Source of the DNA: Alphaproteobacteria bacterium
Lineage (GTDB): Bacteria; Pseudomonadota; Alphaproteobacteria; Thalassobaculales; Thalassobaculaceae
Direction: 5' to 3'
Assembly (NCBI GenBank): GCA_013203465.1
Contig: JABMNR010000041.1
Coordinates: 1 to 39,557 of the forward strand
DNA length: 39,557 bases
How positions within the stretch are numbered: the first letter of the stretch is position 1; every line of letters begins with the position of its first letter. A program made the translations under genes and the position numbers. Positions 17,498 to 26,528 of the stretch are shown here, in pieces. The notes under the pieces are model-generated. The model had not been told where the DNA came from, made no database searches, and saw only the letters and a program-made list of their open reading frames with translations.

Positions 17498-20161
17498 ATG
17501 CTCGAAAAGACCTATACTCCTGCCGAGGTGGAAGACCGCCTGTACGATCGCTGGGAAGACTCCGGTGGGTTTTCCGCCGATCCGGCCAGCAACGCGGCGC
17601 CTTACACCATCATGATGCCGCCGCCGAACGTCACCGGCAGCCTGCACATGGGCCACGCGTTGACGTTCACGATCCAGGACATTCTGATTCGCTACAACCG
17701 CATGGCCGGACGCGATGCGTTGTGGCAGCCGGGCACCGACCACGCCGGGATTGCGACGCAGATGGTGGTGGAACGCAACCTGGCCGCCGAGGGGATCGAT
17801 CGTCGTGACCTCGGCCGTGAGGGGTTTGTCGATAAGGTGTGGGAATGGAAGGCGGAATCCGGCGGCACCATCGTCAACCAGCTCCGCCGTCTCGGCGCCA
17901 GCCCGGACTGGCCGCGTGAGCGCTTCACCATGGACGAAGGCCTGTCGGACGCCGTGCGCAAGGTGTTCGTCCAGCTCTACAAAGAGAACCTGATCTATCG
18001 CGACAAGCGGCTGGTGAATTGGGATCCGAAGTTCCAGACCGCGATTTCCGATCTTGAGGTCGAGTCGAAGGAGATCGACGGCCATCTCTGGCATTTCCGC
18101 TATCCGATCGAGGGCGAGGCCGGCCGCTTCATCGTGGTCGCCACCACCCGCCCGGAAACGATGCTGGGGGACAGCGGGGTCGCGGTGCATCCCGAGGACG
18201 AGCGCTACAAGGATTTGGTGGGCGAGCATGCCATTTTGCCGCTGGTCGGGCGGCGTATTCCCATCGTCGCCGACGACTACGCCGACCCGGAGCAGGGTTC
18301 GGGCGCGGTGAAGATGACTCCGGCCCACGATTTCAACGATTTCGAGGTCGGCAAACGCCATGACCTCGCGATGATCAACATCTTCGACGCCCATGCCCGA
18401 GTAAACGACAACGCGCCCGAGGCTTATCGCGGTCTGGATCGGTTCGAGGCGCGCAAGGCCGTGATCGCGGCGATGGAGGTCGAGGGGCTGCTGGAGAAGG
18501 TTGAACCGCACCGCCACACCGTGCCCCATGGTGACCGTTCCGGCGTGCCGGTGGAGCCTTGGCTCACCGACCAGTGGTATTGCGACGCCGCTACGCTGGC
18601 GAAACCGGCGATCGAGGCGGTGGAGACCGGCAAGACCGTCTTCGTGCCGAAAAACTGGGAGAAGACCTATTTCGAGTGGATGCGCAACATCCAGCCCTGG
18701 TGCATCTCACGCCAGCTGTGGTGGGGGCATCAGATCCCGGCGTGGTACGGCCCGGATGGAACCGTGTTTGTCGCCGAAACCGAGGCGGAGGTGCTGGCCG
18801 AGGCGGAAAGGCACTACGGCAAGCCAGTCGATCTGACCCGCGACGAGGATGTGCTCGACACCTGGTTTTCGTCGGCCCTGTGGCCGTTTTCCACCCTGGG
18901 CTGGCCCGAGCAGACCGAGCATCTGGAACGCTATTACCCCGGTGACGTGCTGGTCACCGGCTTCGACATCATCTTTTTCTGGGTTGCCCGGATGATGATG
19001 ATGGGGCTGCACTTCATGAAGGAGGTGCCGTTCCACACGGTCTACATCCACGCCCTGGTGCGCGACGCCAAGGGCCAGAAGATGTCGAAGTCGAAGAACA
19101 ACGTGATCGACCCGCTTGAGCTGATCGGCAAATACGGCACTGATGCGCTGCGCTTCACCCTGACGGCGATGGCGGCTCAAGGCCGCGACATCAAGCTCGA
19201 CGAGAACCGGGTCGAGGGCTACCGCAACTTCGCGACCAAGATCTGGAACGCCGCCCGGTTCTGCGAGATGAACGGCTGTGTGGTCGATCCCGCGTTCGAT
19301 CCGGCGGCGTGTTCCGAGACGGTGAATAAATGGGTGGTCGGCGAGGTGGTCAAGACCGCCGACGCCGTTGCCAAGGCGATCGAGGCCTACCGCTTCAACG
19401 AAGCGGCAAGCGCGTTGTACCAGTTCTTCTGGGGCACGTTCTGCGACTGGTATCTGGAGTTCACCAAGCCGATCCTGCAAACCCCGGACGGCGAGGCCGA
19501 GCATCCGGCGGCGGCGGAGACCCGGGCGGCGACGGCTTGGGCGCTGAACCGGGCGCTGCATCTGCTGCATCCGATCATGCCCTACATCACCGAGGAACTG
19601 TGGGCGTCGTTCGGCGAAGAGGCCGAGCAGCTGTTGCTGGCGCGGCCATGGCCCGACCTTCCGGCCGATCTGGCCGACGCCGACGCAGCCGCCGAAATGG
19701 GTTGGGTGGTGCGGCTGATCTCGGAGGTGCGGTCGATCCGCTCGGAAATGAATGTGCCGCCGGGCGCGCGCATTCCGTTGCTCTTGACCGGTGCCTCCGC
19801 CGAAACCGAAGCCCGATTGGCGCGGCATCAAGGGTTGATCACCCGGTTGGCGCGGCTGTCCGAGTTGACCACCGGGGGAGCGGTGCCGGCCGGCGCGGTC
19901 CAGGGTGTGCTGGACGAGGCGACGCTGGCGCTGCCGATCGCCGACGTGATCGACATCGACCAGGAGCGCGCCCGCCTGAATAAGGAAATCGGCAAGGTCG
20001 AGAGCGAGATCGCCAAGATCGACAAGAAGCTGGCGAATGAGAATTTCGTCGCCAAGGCGCCCGAGGCGGTGATCGAGGAAAACAAGGACCGGCGGGCGGA
20101 GGAGCAGGACCGCCGCGACCGACTGGCGGCGGCGCTCAGCCGCTTGGAGGCGGTGGGGTAG
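17498..20161 (+). CDS. valS: Valyl-tRNA synthetase
   Basis: An 887-residue class I synthetase that charges tRNA-Val, of typical length for the short bacterial form. The HIGH-type motif is in [17 protein letters not shown] near residue 45. The editing (CP1) domain is centred on [20 protein letters not shown] near 215. The KMSKS loop is [14 protein letters not shown] near 528. An anticodon-binding domain follows, and a C-terminal coiled-coil arm starts at [19 protein letters not shown]. The start at 17498 gives [20 protein letters not shown], the usual beginning. The 149 bases before it hold no gene. Confidence 0.98.
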   Translation: MLEKTYTPAEVEDRLYDRWEDSGGFSADPASNAAPYTIMMPPPNVTGSLHMGHALTFTIQDILIRYNRMAGRDALWQPGTDHAGIATQMVVERNLAAEGIDRRDLGREGFVDKVWEWKAESGGTIVNQLRRLGASPDWPRERFTMDEGLSDAVRKVFVQLYKENLIYRDKRLVNWDPKFQTAISDLEVESKEIDGHLWHFRYPIEGEAGRFIVVATTRPETMLGDSGVAVHPEDERYKDLVGEHAILPLVGRRIPIVADDYADPEQGSGAVKMTPAHDFNDFEVGKRHDLAMINIFDAHARVNDNAPEAYRGLDRFEARKAVIAAMEVEGLLEKVEPHRHTVPHGDRSGVPVEPWLTDQWYCDAATLAKPAIEAVETGKTVFVPKNWEKTYFEWMRNIQPWCISRQLWWGHQIPAWYGPDGTVFVAETEAEVLAEAERHYGKPVDLTRDEDVLDTWFSSALWPFSTLGWPEQTEHLERYYPGDVLVTGFDIIFFWVARMMMMGLHFMKEVPFHTVYIHALVRDAKGQKMSKSKNNVIDPLELIGKYGTDALRFTLTAMAAQGRDIKLDENRVEGYRNFATKIWNAARFCEMNGCVVDPAFDPAACSETVNKWVVGEVVKTADAVAKAIEAYRFNEAASALYQFFWGTFCDWYLEFTKPILQTPDGEAEHPAAAETRAATAWALNRALHLLHPIMPYITEELWASFGEEAEQLLLARPWPDLPADLADADAAAEMGWVVRLISEVRSIRSEMNVPPGARIPLLLTGASAETEARLARHQGLITRLARLSELTTGGAVPAGAVQGVLDEATLALPIADVIDIDQERARLNKEIGKVESEIAKIDKKLANENFVAKAPEAVIEENKDRRAEEQDRRDRLAAALSRLEAVG

Positions 20162-20173
20162 CGCGCCGCCTCG

Positions 20174-20596
20174 TTAGCGCATCTTCTCCCACAAGCCACG
20201 CCGTTCCCGCCGTGCTTCGGCTTCCAGGGTACGATACGCCTTGCCGTGGCTGTCCGGGACCGCCCAGCCGTCGCGCACCATGGCGGCGGACAGGTCGCCG
20301 TCCGGGGTACGGCACAGGGCCAGGCCGGGGCGGCGCTCGATACAGCTGACCGGACGGTCGTCGATCAGCTCGACCAGATGCGCCCGCGCGGCGGCGCCGC
20401 ACAGCCAGGGCAACTGACCGTCGAGGCATTTCTGCCGCGGGCCGGGGGCGGCGATGCCGGCGAGGTGCAGGGTCTTCTCACCGATCGCCAGGGTGTTGCC
20501 GTCGATCACCCGGGCCGGGCCCTCAACGACCTTGGGGTCGGCGGCCCACGCCGCCGTGGCGGTGACGAACGACACCGCCAGAACCACACGGATCAT
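20174..20596 (-). CDS. Secreted SNase-fold (thermonuclease-like) protein lacking catalytic residues
   Basis: A 140-residue protein with a signal peptide ending AAWA near residue 18, then a staphylococcal-nuclease-like fold: RVIDGNTLAIG, LHLAGIAAPG, WLCGAAARAHLVELI and MVRDGWAVPD. Against the canonical enzyme, the metal/catalytic positions are replaced. DGDT is DGNT (N34), the first Arg is H44, the Asp and Glu of the D-x-PE motif are A50 and G52, and the second Arg is P90. Four cysteines (57, 66, 85, 95) remain, as in related secreted alphaproteobacterial proteins. I choose the ATG at 20596 because a TATACT -10 sits right before the upstream ATG at 20626. It converges with valS 13 bases away. 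Nuclease activity is unlikely; it may bind something else. Confidence 0.8.
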   Translation of the reverse strand: MIRVVLAVSFVTATAAWAADPKVVEGPARVIDGNTLAIGEKTLHLAGIAAPGPRQKCLDGQLPWLCGAAARAHLVELIDDRPVSCIERRPGLALCRTPDGDLSAAMVRDGWAVPDSHGKAYRTLEAEARRERRGLWEKMR

Positions 20597-20632
20597 CAAA
20601 CCTGCGTGCGCTCGGTCATTCAACATACGCTC

Positions 20633-20662
20633 AGTATAGCGCGTCGGAGCGTGACGCGTCAT
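20633..20662 (-). promoter_or_regulatory. Predicted promoter for the SNase-fold gene
   Basis: On the minus strand, TATACT (20638-20633) is preceded 18 bases upstream by ATGACG (20662-20657), close to TTGACA in four central positions. The expected transcript start is near 20626, leaving a leader of about 30 bases to the ATG at 20596. Confidence 0.45.
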
Positions 20663-20739
20663 CGTTGGCCATGACGGTGGGTGTAACCGGGCGGAACCCG
20701 ATGGCATTCTGCCGCTAAGCAAACCACGAGGAGTGTCGG

Positions 20740-21213
20740 ATGCGTCGACAATGGATCGCCACCGCCGCGATACTGACGGCAGGGCTCATCGCCGGTTTCG
20801 GGGTGACCGGACCGGCACACGCCACCGAGGGCAAGCGGGTCCGGATCACCGGGGAGGTCATGGATACCTGGTGCTACCTCTCCGGTGTGATGGGGGGACC
20901 CGAGGCCGTGGTCGGCAGCGCGCATCACACCTGTGCCTTGTGGTGCGCCGCCGGGGGCATTCCGGTCGGAGTACTGACCGAGGACGGCACGGTGTATTTC
21001 GTTCTGGTGATGGAAGGCAGCACCGACATTGTCGGCACGGACACGGTGCTGGAGCTGCAAAGCGACCGCATTACCGCCGATGGCATGGCCTACGAGCGTG
21101 ACGGCAACAACTTCCTGGTGGTCGAGAAGATCGTCACCAACGAGGGGTTGACCAACCACAATCACGAGGATTTCGGACCGATTCCCGGCTTCGCGATCCC
21201 CGGCTTGAAATGA
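20740..21213 (+). CDS. Secreted protein with Cys...HH-x-Cys-x3-Cys motif (unknown family, paralogue of next gene)
   Basis: A 157-residue exported protein. A signal peptide ends at PAHA near residue 28. The mature part has C45 (VMDTWC), H62-H63, C65 and C69 (AHHTCALWC), then GGIPVGVLTEDG, and a His-containing tail (NHNHED). The blocks V-x-D-x-x-C and C-x-A-G-x-x-P-x-G-x-L-x-x-DG align without gaps to the next protein, so the two are paralogues. The start at 20740 has AGGAG at the right distance. With SCO1 two genes downstream, a periplasmic role in copper, heme or thiol handling is plausible. I do not recognise a named family, and the metal-site idea is inference from residues and neighbours. 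Confidence 0.8.
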   Translation: MRRQWIATAAILTAGLIAGFGVTGPAHATEGKRVRITGEVMDTWCYLSGVMGGPEAVVGSAHHTCALWCAAGGIPVGVLTEDGTVYFVLVMEGSTDIVGTDTVLELQSDRITADGMAYERDGNNFLVVEKIVTNEGLTNHNHEDFGPIPGFAIPGLK

Positions 21214-21223
21214 GGAGGCGACG

Positions 21224-21784
21224 ATGCGGTTGATCCGGAACGTCATAGCCGCCGCCCTCGCGATGGCGGCGCTGAGTGCAGCCGCCCAGGCCCAGGAGAG
21301 CATGGCCCGCAGTTGGGGGTTGGTTGGCGAGGAAAAGGCCCGGTTCGAGGCCAAGGTGGTGGATCTGCCCTGCGCCATCACCGGGAATTGCCCGGCCGAT
21401 TGCGGTGCCGGCACGCGCCCGCTTGGCCTGCTGCGCGATGATGGCAGCCTGGTGGTCGCCGCCAAGAACACCCAGGCGATCTTCTCCGGTGCGGTCGAGG
21501 ATTTGATCGCGTTCTGCGGCAAGCGGGTCGAGGTCGACGGCTTGATGGTGGGTGAGGGCACGCCGCGAATCTATCAGGTGCAGCTGGTGCGCGACGTGGA
21601 AGCCGGCGGTGACTTTCAGAAGACCACGCTCTGGTCGAGAGTCTGGAACGAGCGCTATCCCGAGCTGAAGGCCAAGAAGGGCCCGTGGTTTCGCAAGGAT
21701 CCGAGGGTCAACGCCTTGATCGCGCGGGACGGCTATCTCGGCCTCGGCCTTGAGGTCGATAAGAAGTTCATCGCGGAATGGTGA
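21224..21784 (+). CDS. Secreted cysteine-containing protein (unknown family, paralogue of preceding gene)
   Basis: A 186-residue exported protein with a signal peptide ending AQAQ near residue 24. C50 (VVDLPC), C56, C60 (CPADC) and C98 are present. The CGAGTRPLGLLRDDG segment matches CAAGGIPVGVLTEDG of the upstream protein position by position. It lacks the paralogue's HH pair and has a longer C-terminal region rich in Trp, Arg and Lys (LWSRVWNERYPELKAKKG). The start at 21224 follows GAGGCGACG, 10 bases after the previous stop. It overlaps the SCO gene by 7 bases. One transcript of three genes is the simplest reading. Function is unknown. Confidence 0.78.
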   Translation: MRLIRNVIAAALAMAALSAAAQAQESMARSWGLVGEEKARFEAKVVDLPCAITGNCPADCGAGTRPLGLLRDDGSLVVAAKNTQAIFSGAVEDLIAFCGKRVEVDGLMVGEGTPRIYQVQLVRDVEAGGDFQKTTLWSRVWNERYPELKAKKGPWFRKDPRVNALIARDGYLGLGLEVDKKFIAEW

Positions 21785-22404
21785 CGCGCGCGATCCTAGG
21801 CGGTTTCGTCGGCCTGTTGCTGGCATGGCCGGCCGCTGGCCATGAGAACCACGCGCACAGCCCGCCAAAGCCAGCGGCGGAGGCGATGCAAGTGCCGGCC
21901 AATGTACCGTTTCCGGTGGCGATCGATGGCCGCTACGCCCTGATCGATCAGGATGGTGTGCCGCGCACGCAGGCCGATTTTCACGGCGGCTATGCACTGA
22001 TTTTCTTCGGGTATGCCAATTGCCGGGGCATTTGCTCGGTGGCGTTGCCGCGCATCGCCGCGGCACTCGACAGTTTGGGCACGGACGGGACGGCGGTGCA
22101 GCCGATCCTGATTACCGTCGACCCGATCAACGACACCCCGGCGGCGATGAAGGCGGCATTGCCGAAGATACATCCACGTCTCATGGGATTGACCGGCGAC
22201 GAGCCGGCCCTGTCGGCGGCGCGCACGGCGTTTCAGGTCAAGAGCAAGCAGCTCTTCGTTGATCGAAACGGACAGCCGGTGTTCGCCCATGGCGGGTTCA
22301 TTTATTTGATGGGGCGGAACGGTGAGCTGTTGACCGTGATGCCGCCGGTTCTGAGCCCGGAGCGCATGGCCGAGTTGGTTCGCCGTTATATGGCGGCGGG
22401 TTAG
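21778..22404 (+). CDS. SCO1/SenC family copper/thiol protein
   Basis: A 208-residue thioredoxin-fold protein of the SCO1/SenC family. A hydrophobic N-terminus (residues 5-20) is followed by a His-rich stretch, GHENHAHS, that could bind metal. The CX3C copper/redox motif is C82-x3-C86 (GYANCRGICSV) and the conserved distal His is H171 (FAHGGFIYLM). The ITVDPINDTP block is also typical. SCO proteins deliver copper to the CuA site of cytochrome oxidase or act as disulphide reductases in the periplasm. No oxidase genes are in the window; the partners here appear to be the two secreted paralogues upstream. The ATG at 21778 overlaps the preceding stop. Confidence 0.92.
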   Translation: MVTRAILGGFVGLLLAWPAAGHENHAHSPPKPAAEAMQVPANVPFPVAIDGRYALIDQDGVPRTQADFHGGYALIFFGYANCRGICSVALPRIAAALDSLGTDGTAVQPILITVDPINDTPAAMKAALPKIHPRLMGLTGDEPALSAARTAFQVKSKQLFVDRNGQPVFAHGGFIYLMGRNGELLTVMPPVLSPERMAELVRRYMAAG

Positions 22405-22408
22405 GCGC

Positions 22409-22858
22409 TCACGTCGCTGGCTTCGTGGAGACCGTGACGCCGATAATGGTTCTGAACTCCGGGTTGAGCGGCTTGAGCGGGATCAGCAGCCGGTGGAACG
22501 AAAGAGTACGGCCGTTCGTGCTCTCGACCCGGCGATCGGCGTAAACCGCGCGGTTATCGTCGATGGTTTGCCGGATCTGGACCCAGGCGTCATCGAACGC
22601 GGTGCCGGACACCAAGCCGTCCAACGGCACACCTTTGAGTTCACGGCCGGTCGAGGCGACGATCTCGGTCCCGGCCAGGCGAAACACCGCGCGATCCGGC
22701 CAGACGTCGATCAGGAACAGCCACGGCAGCGCCTCGAGCGGTAGTTCGACCGGATCGACACCCCGGCGATCGGGCATCATCCCGCCGCCAAGTTGCAACA
22801 ACGCGTCCCAGACCGCGACCATGCGTGGGTGCGCGGCGGCTGCATCAGGCAATTCCAT
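22409..22858 (-). CDS. Short PAS_5-family PAS domain protein
   Basis: A 149-residue protein comprising little beyond one PAS_5-type domain: LPWLFLIDVWPDRAVFRLAGTEI near residue 45, IDDNRAVYADRRVE, and IIGVTVSTKP at the end. It is a paralogue of the protein at 101-709. I use the ATG at 22858 because residues upstream in the longer frame are not family-like and cross an A+T-rich, promoter-like stretch at 22865-22930. No output domain is present. It converges with the SCO gene with a 4-base gap. Confidence 0.75.
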   Translation of the reverse strand: MELPDAAAAHPRMVAVWDALLQLGGGMMPDRRGVDPVELPLEALPWLFLIDVWPDRAVFRLAGTEIVASTGRELKGVPLDGLVSGTAFDDAWVQIRQTIDDNRAVYADRRVESTNGRTLSFHRLLIPLKPLNPEFRTIIGVTVSTKPAT

Positions 22859-23034
22859 TCGGCTATTCCGTGCATGAAAAATGTTTGTACGCAAATAGAT
22901 AACTGATTCGCGGTAGATTAAAACCGCTCTAATGAGCGAACGCGTTGCGCCCTGGAACAGCCCGCGTCTACACTCATCCAGCCCTGCCGGGCCAATCCAA
23001 CCGCCACAAAGCGAACGCCGTTCCGGGGAGTGAA
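22859..23034. promoter_or_regulatory. Divergent intergenic region between PAS gene and ilvD
   Basis: The 22865-22930 part is A+T-rich and should hold the promoter for the minus-strand PAS gene and possibly for ilvD. Candidates such as TTGTAC (22885-22890) and TAGATT (22914-22919) do not form a convincingly spaced pair. No leader peptide or attenuator-like hairpin with a U run is visible before ilvD. Confidence 0.35.
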
Positions 23035-24753
23035 ATGTCCGCCTTCGACAAATCAAAAATGCCAAGCCGTCATGTGACCTTGGGACCGGAGCGCGCGCCG
23101 CACCGATCTTACTACTACGCCATGGGGCTGACGGAGGAGGAGATCAACCAACCGCTGATCGGCGTCGCCACCGCCTGGAACGAGGCCGCGCCCTGCAACA
23201 TCGCGCTATCGCGTCAGGCTCAAGCGGTGAAAAAGGGCGTGAAGGCCGAGAAGGGAACACCGCGCGAGTTCACCACCATCACCGTGACCGACGGCATCGC
23301 CATGGGCCATGCCGGCATGAAGGCGTCGTTGGTCAGCCGCGACGTCATCGCCGACTCGGTCGAATTGACCATGCGCGGCCATTGCTATGACGGATTGGTT
23401 GCCCTGGCCGGCTGCGACAAGTCGCTGCCCGGCATGATGATGGCCATGGCCCGGCTGAACGTGCCGTCGGTGTTCATGTATGGCGGCTCGATCCTGCCCG
23501 GCCGGTTCCGGGGCCAGGACGTGACGGTGCAGAGCGTGTTCGAGGCGGTCGGCGCCCATTCCGCCGGCAACATGTCGGACGAGGATCTGCACGAACTGGA
23601 ATGCGTTGCCTGCCCGAGCGCCGGTGCCTGCGGCGGCCAGTTCACCGCCAACACCATGGCGTGCGTGTCCGAGGCGATCGGCATCGCACTCCCCGGCTCG
23701 GCCGGCGCGCCGGCTCCGTATGAGACACGGGATGAGTATGCCGTGGCCTCGGGCGAGGCGGTAATGAACTTGCTCAAGCTCAACCTGCGACCGCGCGACA
23801 TCATGACCCGCAAGGCGTTCGAGAACGCGGCGACCGTGGTGGCGGCATCCGGCGGTTCGACCAACGCCGGGCTGCACCTGCCGGCGATGGCGCATGAGTG
23901 CGGCATTGAGTTCGACCTGCACGACGTGGCCGAGATCTTCAAGCGCACCCCCTACATCGCCGATCTGAAGCCGGGCGGTAAGTACGTCGCCAAGGATATG
24001 TTCGAGATCGGCGGCGTGCCGGTGCTGATGAAGACACTGCTCGATGGTGGTTTCCTGCATGGCGACTGCATCACCGTCACCGGCAAGACCATCGCCGAAA
24101 ATCTCGCCGGCGTGACCTTCCCGACCGACCAGGACGTGATCTACCCAACCAGCAATCCGATCACCAAGACCGGCGGCGTGGTTGGGTTGCGGGGCAATCT
24201 GGCGCCCGAGGGGGCGATCGTGAAGGTCGCCGGGATGCAGACCCTGAAGTTCCGCGGCACGGCGATCTGTTTCGACTGCGAGGAGGATGCCTTCGCCGCC
24301 GTCGAGAAGCGCCAATACAAGGCGGGCGACGTGTTCGTCATCCGCTACGAAGGCCCCAAGGGCGGCCCTGGGATGCGCGAGATGCTGTCGACCACGGCCG
24401 CCCTCTACGGTCAGGGGCTCAGCGATCAGGTGGCGTTGATCACCGACGGCCGGTTCTCCGGCGCCACCCGTGGGTTCTGCGTCGGCCATGTCGGCCCCGA
24501 GGCGGCGGTCGGGGGGCCGATCGCGTTGTTGAAGGATGGCGACGTCATCGAGATCGACGCGGTCAACGGCACGATCAACCATGAGCTCGGCGACGCCGAG
24601 GTTGAGGTACGCCGCAAGGCGTGGAAGCCACGTGGGCATGATTTCAACTCGGGGGCGATCTGGAAATACGCCCAGACCGTGGGATCGGCGGAGAAGGGTG
24701 CCGTCACCCATCCCGGCGCGAAGGCCGAGACCCACGTCTACGCGGACCTCTGA
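23035..24753 (+). CDS. ilvD: Dihydroxy-acid dehydratase
   Basis: A 572-residue IlvD/Edd-family enzyme that dehydrates 2,3-dihydroxy-isovalerate and its homologue in valine, leucine and isoleucine synthesis. Key blocks are [20 protein letters not shown] near residue 85, the cluster-binding Cys in [15 protein letters not shown] and in [16 protein letters not shown], and [19 protein letters not shown] near 470. The start at 23035 has GGGGAG 6 bases upstream. An open frame extends back to 22945, but that part is not enzyme-like. The protein is of normal length with all expected motifs. Confidence 0.97.
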   Translation: MSAFDKSKMPSRHVTLGPERAPHRSYYYAMGLTEEEINQPLIGVATAWNEAAPCNIALSRQAQAVKKGVKAEKGTPREFTTITVTDGIAMGHAGMKASLVSRDVIADSVELTMRGHCYDGLVALAGCDKSLPGMMMAMARLNVPSVFMYGGSILPGRFRGQDVTVQSVFEAVGAHSAGNMSDEDLHELECVACPSAGACGGQFTANTMACVSEAIGIALPGSAGAPAPYETRDEYAVASGEAVMNLLKLNLRPRDIMTRKAFENAATVVAASGGSTNAGLHLPAMAHECGIEFDLHDVAEIFKRTPYIADLKPGGKYVAKDMFEIGGVPVLMKTLLDGGFLHGDCITVTGKTIAENLAGVTFPTDQDVIYPTSNPITKTGGVVGLRGNLAPEGAIVKVAGMQTLKFRGTAICFDCEEDAFAAVEKRQYKAGDVFVIRYEGPKGGPGMREMLSTTAALYGQGLSDQVALITDGRFSGATRGFCVGHVGPEAAVGGPIALLKDGDVIEIDAVNGTINHELGDAEVEVRRKAWKPRGHDFNSGAIWKYAQTVGSAEKGAVTHPGAKAETHVYADL

Positions 24754-24755
24754 AC

Positions 24756-24971
24756 ATGCGGCTCGGCCAGCGGCGGATTCTGCATCAGCGGCGCGCGGAC
24801 AATCGGTCCACGCACCGCCGCTCGGAACCGCTGGTCGGGTCCAAGACAAGCATGGTCGCCATTGCCCTGATCCTGCTGCTCGCCATAGCGTCGTATCCGT
24901 TGCTGAGCGATGATCGTTTGGCGGAGAATCTCACCGCCAGCCTGCGTTATTGGGCCGGTACCGACCGGTAG
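24756..24971 (+). CDS. Possible small membrane protein
   Basis: An open frame of 71 codons in the 226 bases between ilvD and the M81 gene. From an internal ATG at 24852 it reads MVAIALILLLAIASYPLL, a single hydrophobic segment, followed by about 20 polar residues. The shorter 39-residue version is the likelier product. Neither start has a clear ribosome site, and the Arg-rich upstream part looks non-coding. It could be a genuine small single-span protein or chance; no family is recognised. Confidence 0.35.
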   Translation: MRLGQRRILHQRRADNRSTHRRSEPLVGSKTSMVAIALILLLAIASYPLLSDDRLAENLTASLRYWAGTDR

Positions 24972-24979
24972 GAGGGAAT

Positions 24980-26479
24980 ATGGCTCGCATTGCAGTCGGT
25001 GGTTTTCAACATGAAACCAACACCTTCGCCCCGTCCAAGGCGGATTACGAGGCGTTCGTGAAGTCGGGCGGCTGGCCCTCGGTGACCACCGGTAACATGC
25101 TGTTCGAGGAGATGGAGGGGCGCAACATCTCGGCCGCCGGCTTCATTGAAGAGGCGCGGGCCGCTGGTCATGAGCTGGTACCGACCACCTGGGCCGCCGC
25201 GTCGCCCTCGGCCCATGTCACCGATACCGCCTTTGAGCGTATTGCCGCCAAAATCCTCGCCGGCATTCGCGACGCCGGGGCAATCGACGCGGTGTATCTC
25301 TGCCTGCACGGTGCGATGGTCACCGAGAGCCATGAGGACGGCGAGGGTGAGATGTTGCGGCGGGTGCGCGATCTGGTTGGTCCGGGTCTGCCGATTGTCG
25401 CCTCGCTCGACCTGCACGGCAACATCACCGAGGACATGGTGGCCAACGCCACGGCCATGGTCGCCTATGTGACCTATCCGCATGTCGACATGGCGGATAC
25501 CGGACGGCGGACGGCGGTAGTGCTGGATCGGATTCTGGTCGACGGCACTCCGGCCAAGGCGTTTCGGCAGCTCGATTTTCTCATCCCGCTGTCCTGGCAA
25601 TGCACGATGATGGCGCCGTCGGGGCCGATCTACGACCGCATGCTGGATCATGTCCGCGGCGCGGTGCTGACGGCCTCCTACCTACCCGGCTTTCCGGCGG
25701 CCGACATCCAGGATTGCGGGCCGACGGTGCTGGCCTATGCCGAGACCCAAGACGAGGCCGATCGGGTGGCCGACGCGGTGACGGCCGATGTGGCGGCGCA
25801 CGAGGCGGCATTCGCCGGCAAGATCTACGATCCGGACGAGGCGGTGGCCGAGGCGCTGCGGCTGTCCGCCGGCGCCTCCAAACCGGTGATCATCGCCGAT
25901 ACCCAGGACAATCCCGGCGCCGGGGGCAACAGCGACACCACGGGGATGCTGCGGGCGCTGGTGTCGTCGGGGGCGGAGCGGCTGGCGCTGGGCCTGATGA
26001 TCGACGAGGCGGCGGCCGTGGCGGCGCGTAAGGCCGGTGTGGGGGCCGAGATCACCGTGGCCCTTGGCGGCAGGTCCGGCATTCCCGGCGACGGGCCATT
26101 CGAGGCGACCTATACCGTCGAGGCGATCTCCGACGGCAACACCACCGGCACCGGGCCATTCTACAAAAACGCCAAGATGACCCTGGGGCCGTCGGCGTGC
26201 CTGCGGCTCGGTGGTGTGCGGACCGCCGTCGCCAGCCGCAAGGTGCAGATGGCCGACCAGCAACTTTACCGCTTCGTCGGCATCGAGCCGACCGAGCAGG
26301 CGGTTCTGGTCAACAAATCCTCGGTGCATTTTCGCGCCGACTTCACCCCGATCGCCGAGGCGATCCTGGTCGCCGCCGCCCCCGGCCCGATGATCGCCGA
26401 TCCGGCCAAGCTGCCCTGGACAAAACTGCGTTCGGGTATCCGGTTGTCGCCGATGGGGCCGGTCTGGCCAGGCAGTTAA
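24980..26479 (+). CDS. M81-family metallopeptidase (MlrC-like)
   Basis: A 499-residue protein of the M81/MlrC family, named after microcystinase C, which cleaves the linearised toxin peptide. Most members have unknown small peptide or amide substrates. The N-terminal domain opens ARIAVGGFQHETNTFAPSKAD. Likely zinc ligands lie in QHETN and in the SLDLHGN block near residue 145, with CLHGAMV near 110. The C-terminal MlrC domain contains DTQDNPGAGGNSDTTGMLRAL near 310. GGAGGG directly precedes the ATG at 24980; an upstream in-frame start at 24950 lies before that site. It has no signal peptide, so it is probably cytoplasmic. No transporter is adjacent. Confidence 0.9.
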   Translation: MARIAVGGFQHETNTFAPSKADYEAFVKSGGWPSVTTGNMLFEEMEGRNISAAGFIEEARAAGHELVPTTWAAASPSAHVTDTAFERIAAKILAGIRDAGAIDAVYLCLHGAMVTESHEDGEGEMLRRVRDLVGPGLPIVASLDLHGNITEDMVANATAMVAYVTYPHVDMADTGRRTAVVLDRILVDGTPAKAFRQLDFLIPLSWQCTMMAPSGPIYDRMLDHVRGAVLTASYLPGFPAADIQDCGPTVLAYAETQDEADRVADAVTADVAAHEAAFAGKIYDPDEAVAEALRLSAGASKPVIIADTQDNPGAGGNSDTTGMLRALVSSGAERLALGLMIDEAAAVAARKAGVGAEITVALGGRSGIPGDGPFEATYTVEAISDGNTTGTGPFYKNAKMTLGPSACLRLGGVRTAVASRKVQMADQQLYRFVGIEPTEQAVLVNKSSVHFRADFTPIAEAILVAAAPGPMIADPAKLPWTKLRSGIRLSPMGPVWPGS

Positions 26480-26528
26480 CGAAAACGCATCCCCGGCCGC
26501 AGCGTGGAACCTTCACCCCGTTGTCGGT

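Noticed and set aside
23206-24849. Minus-strand open frame of 547 codons opposite ilvD
   Set aside because: ilvD is certain on the plus strand, and the antisense product is His/Arg/Gly-rich without domains. It is a GC-bias artefact.
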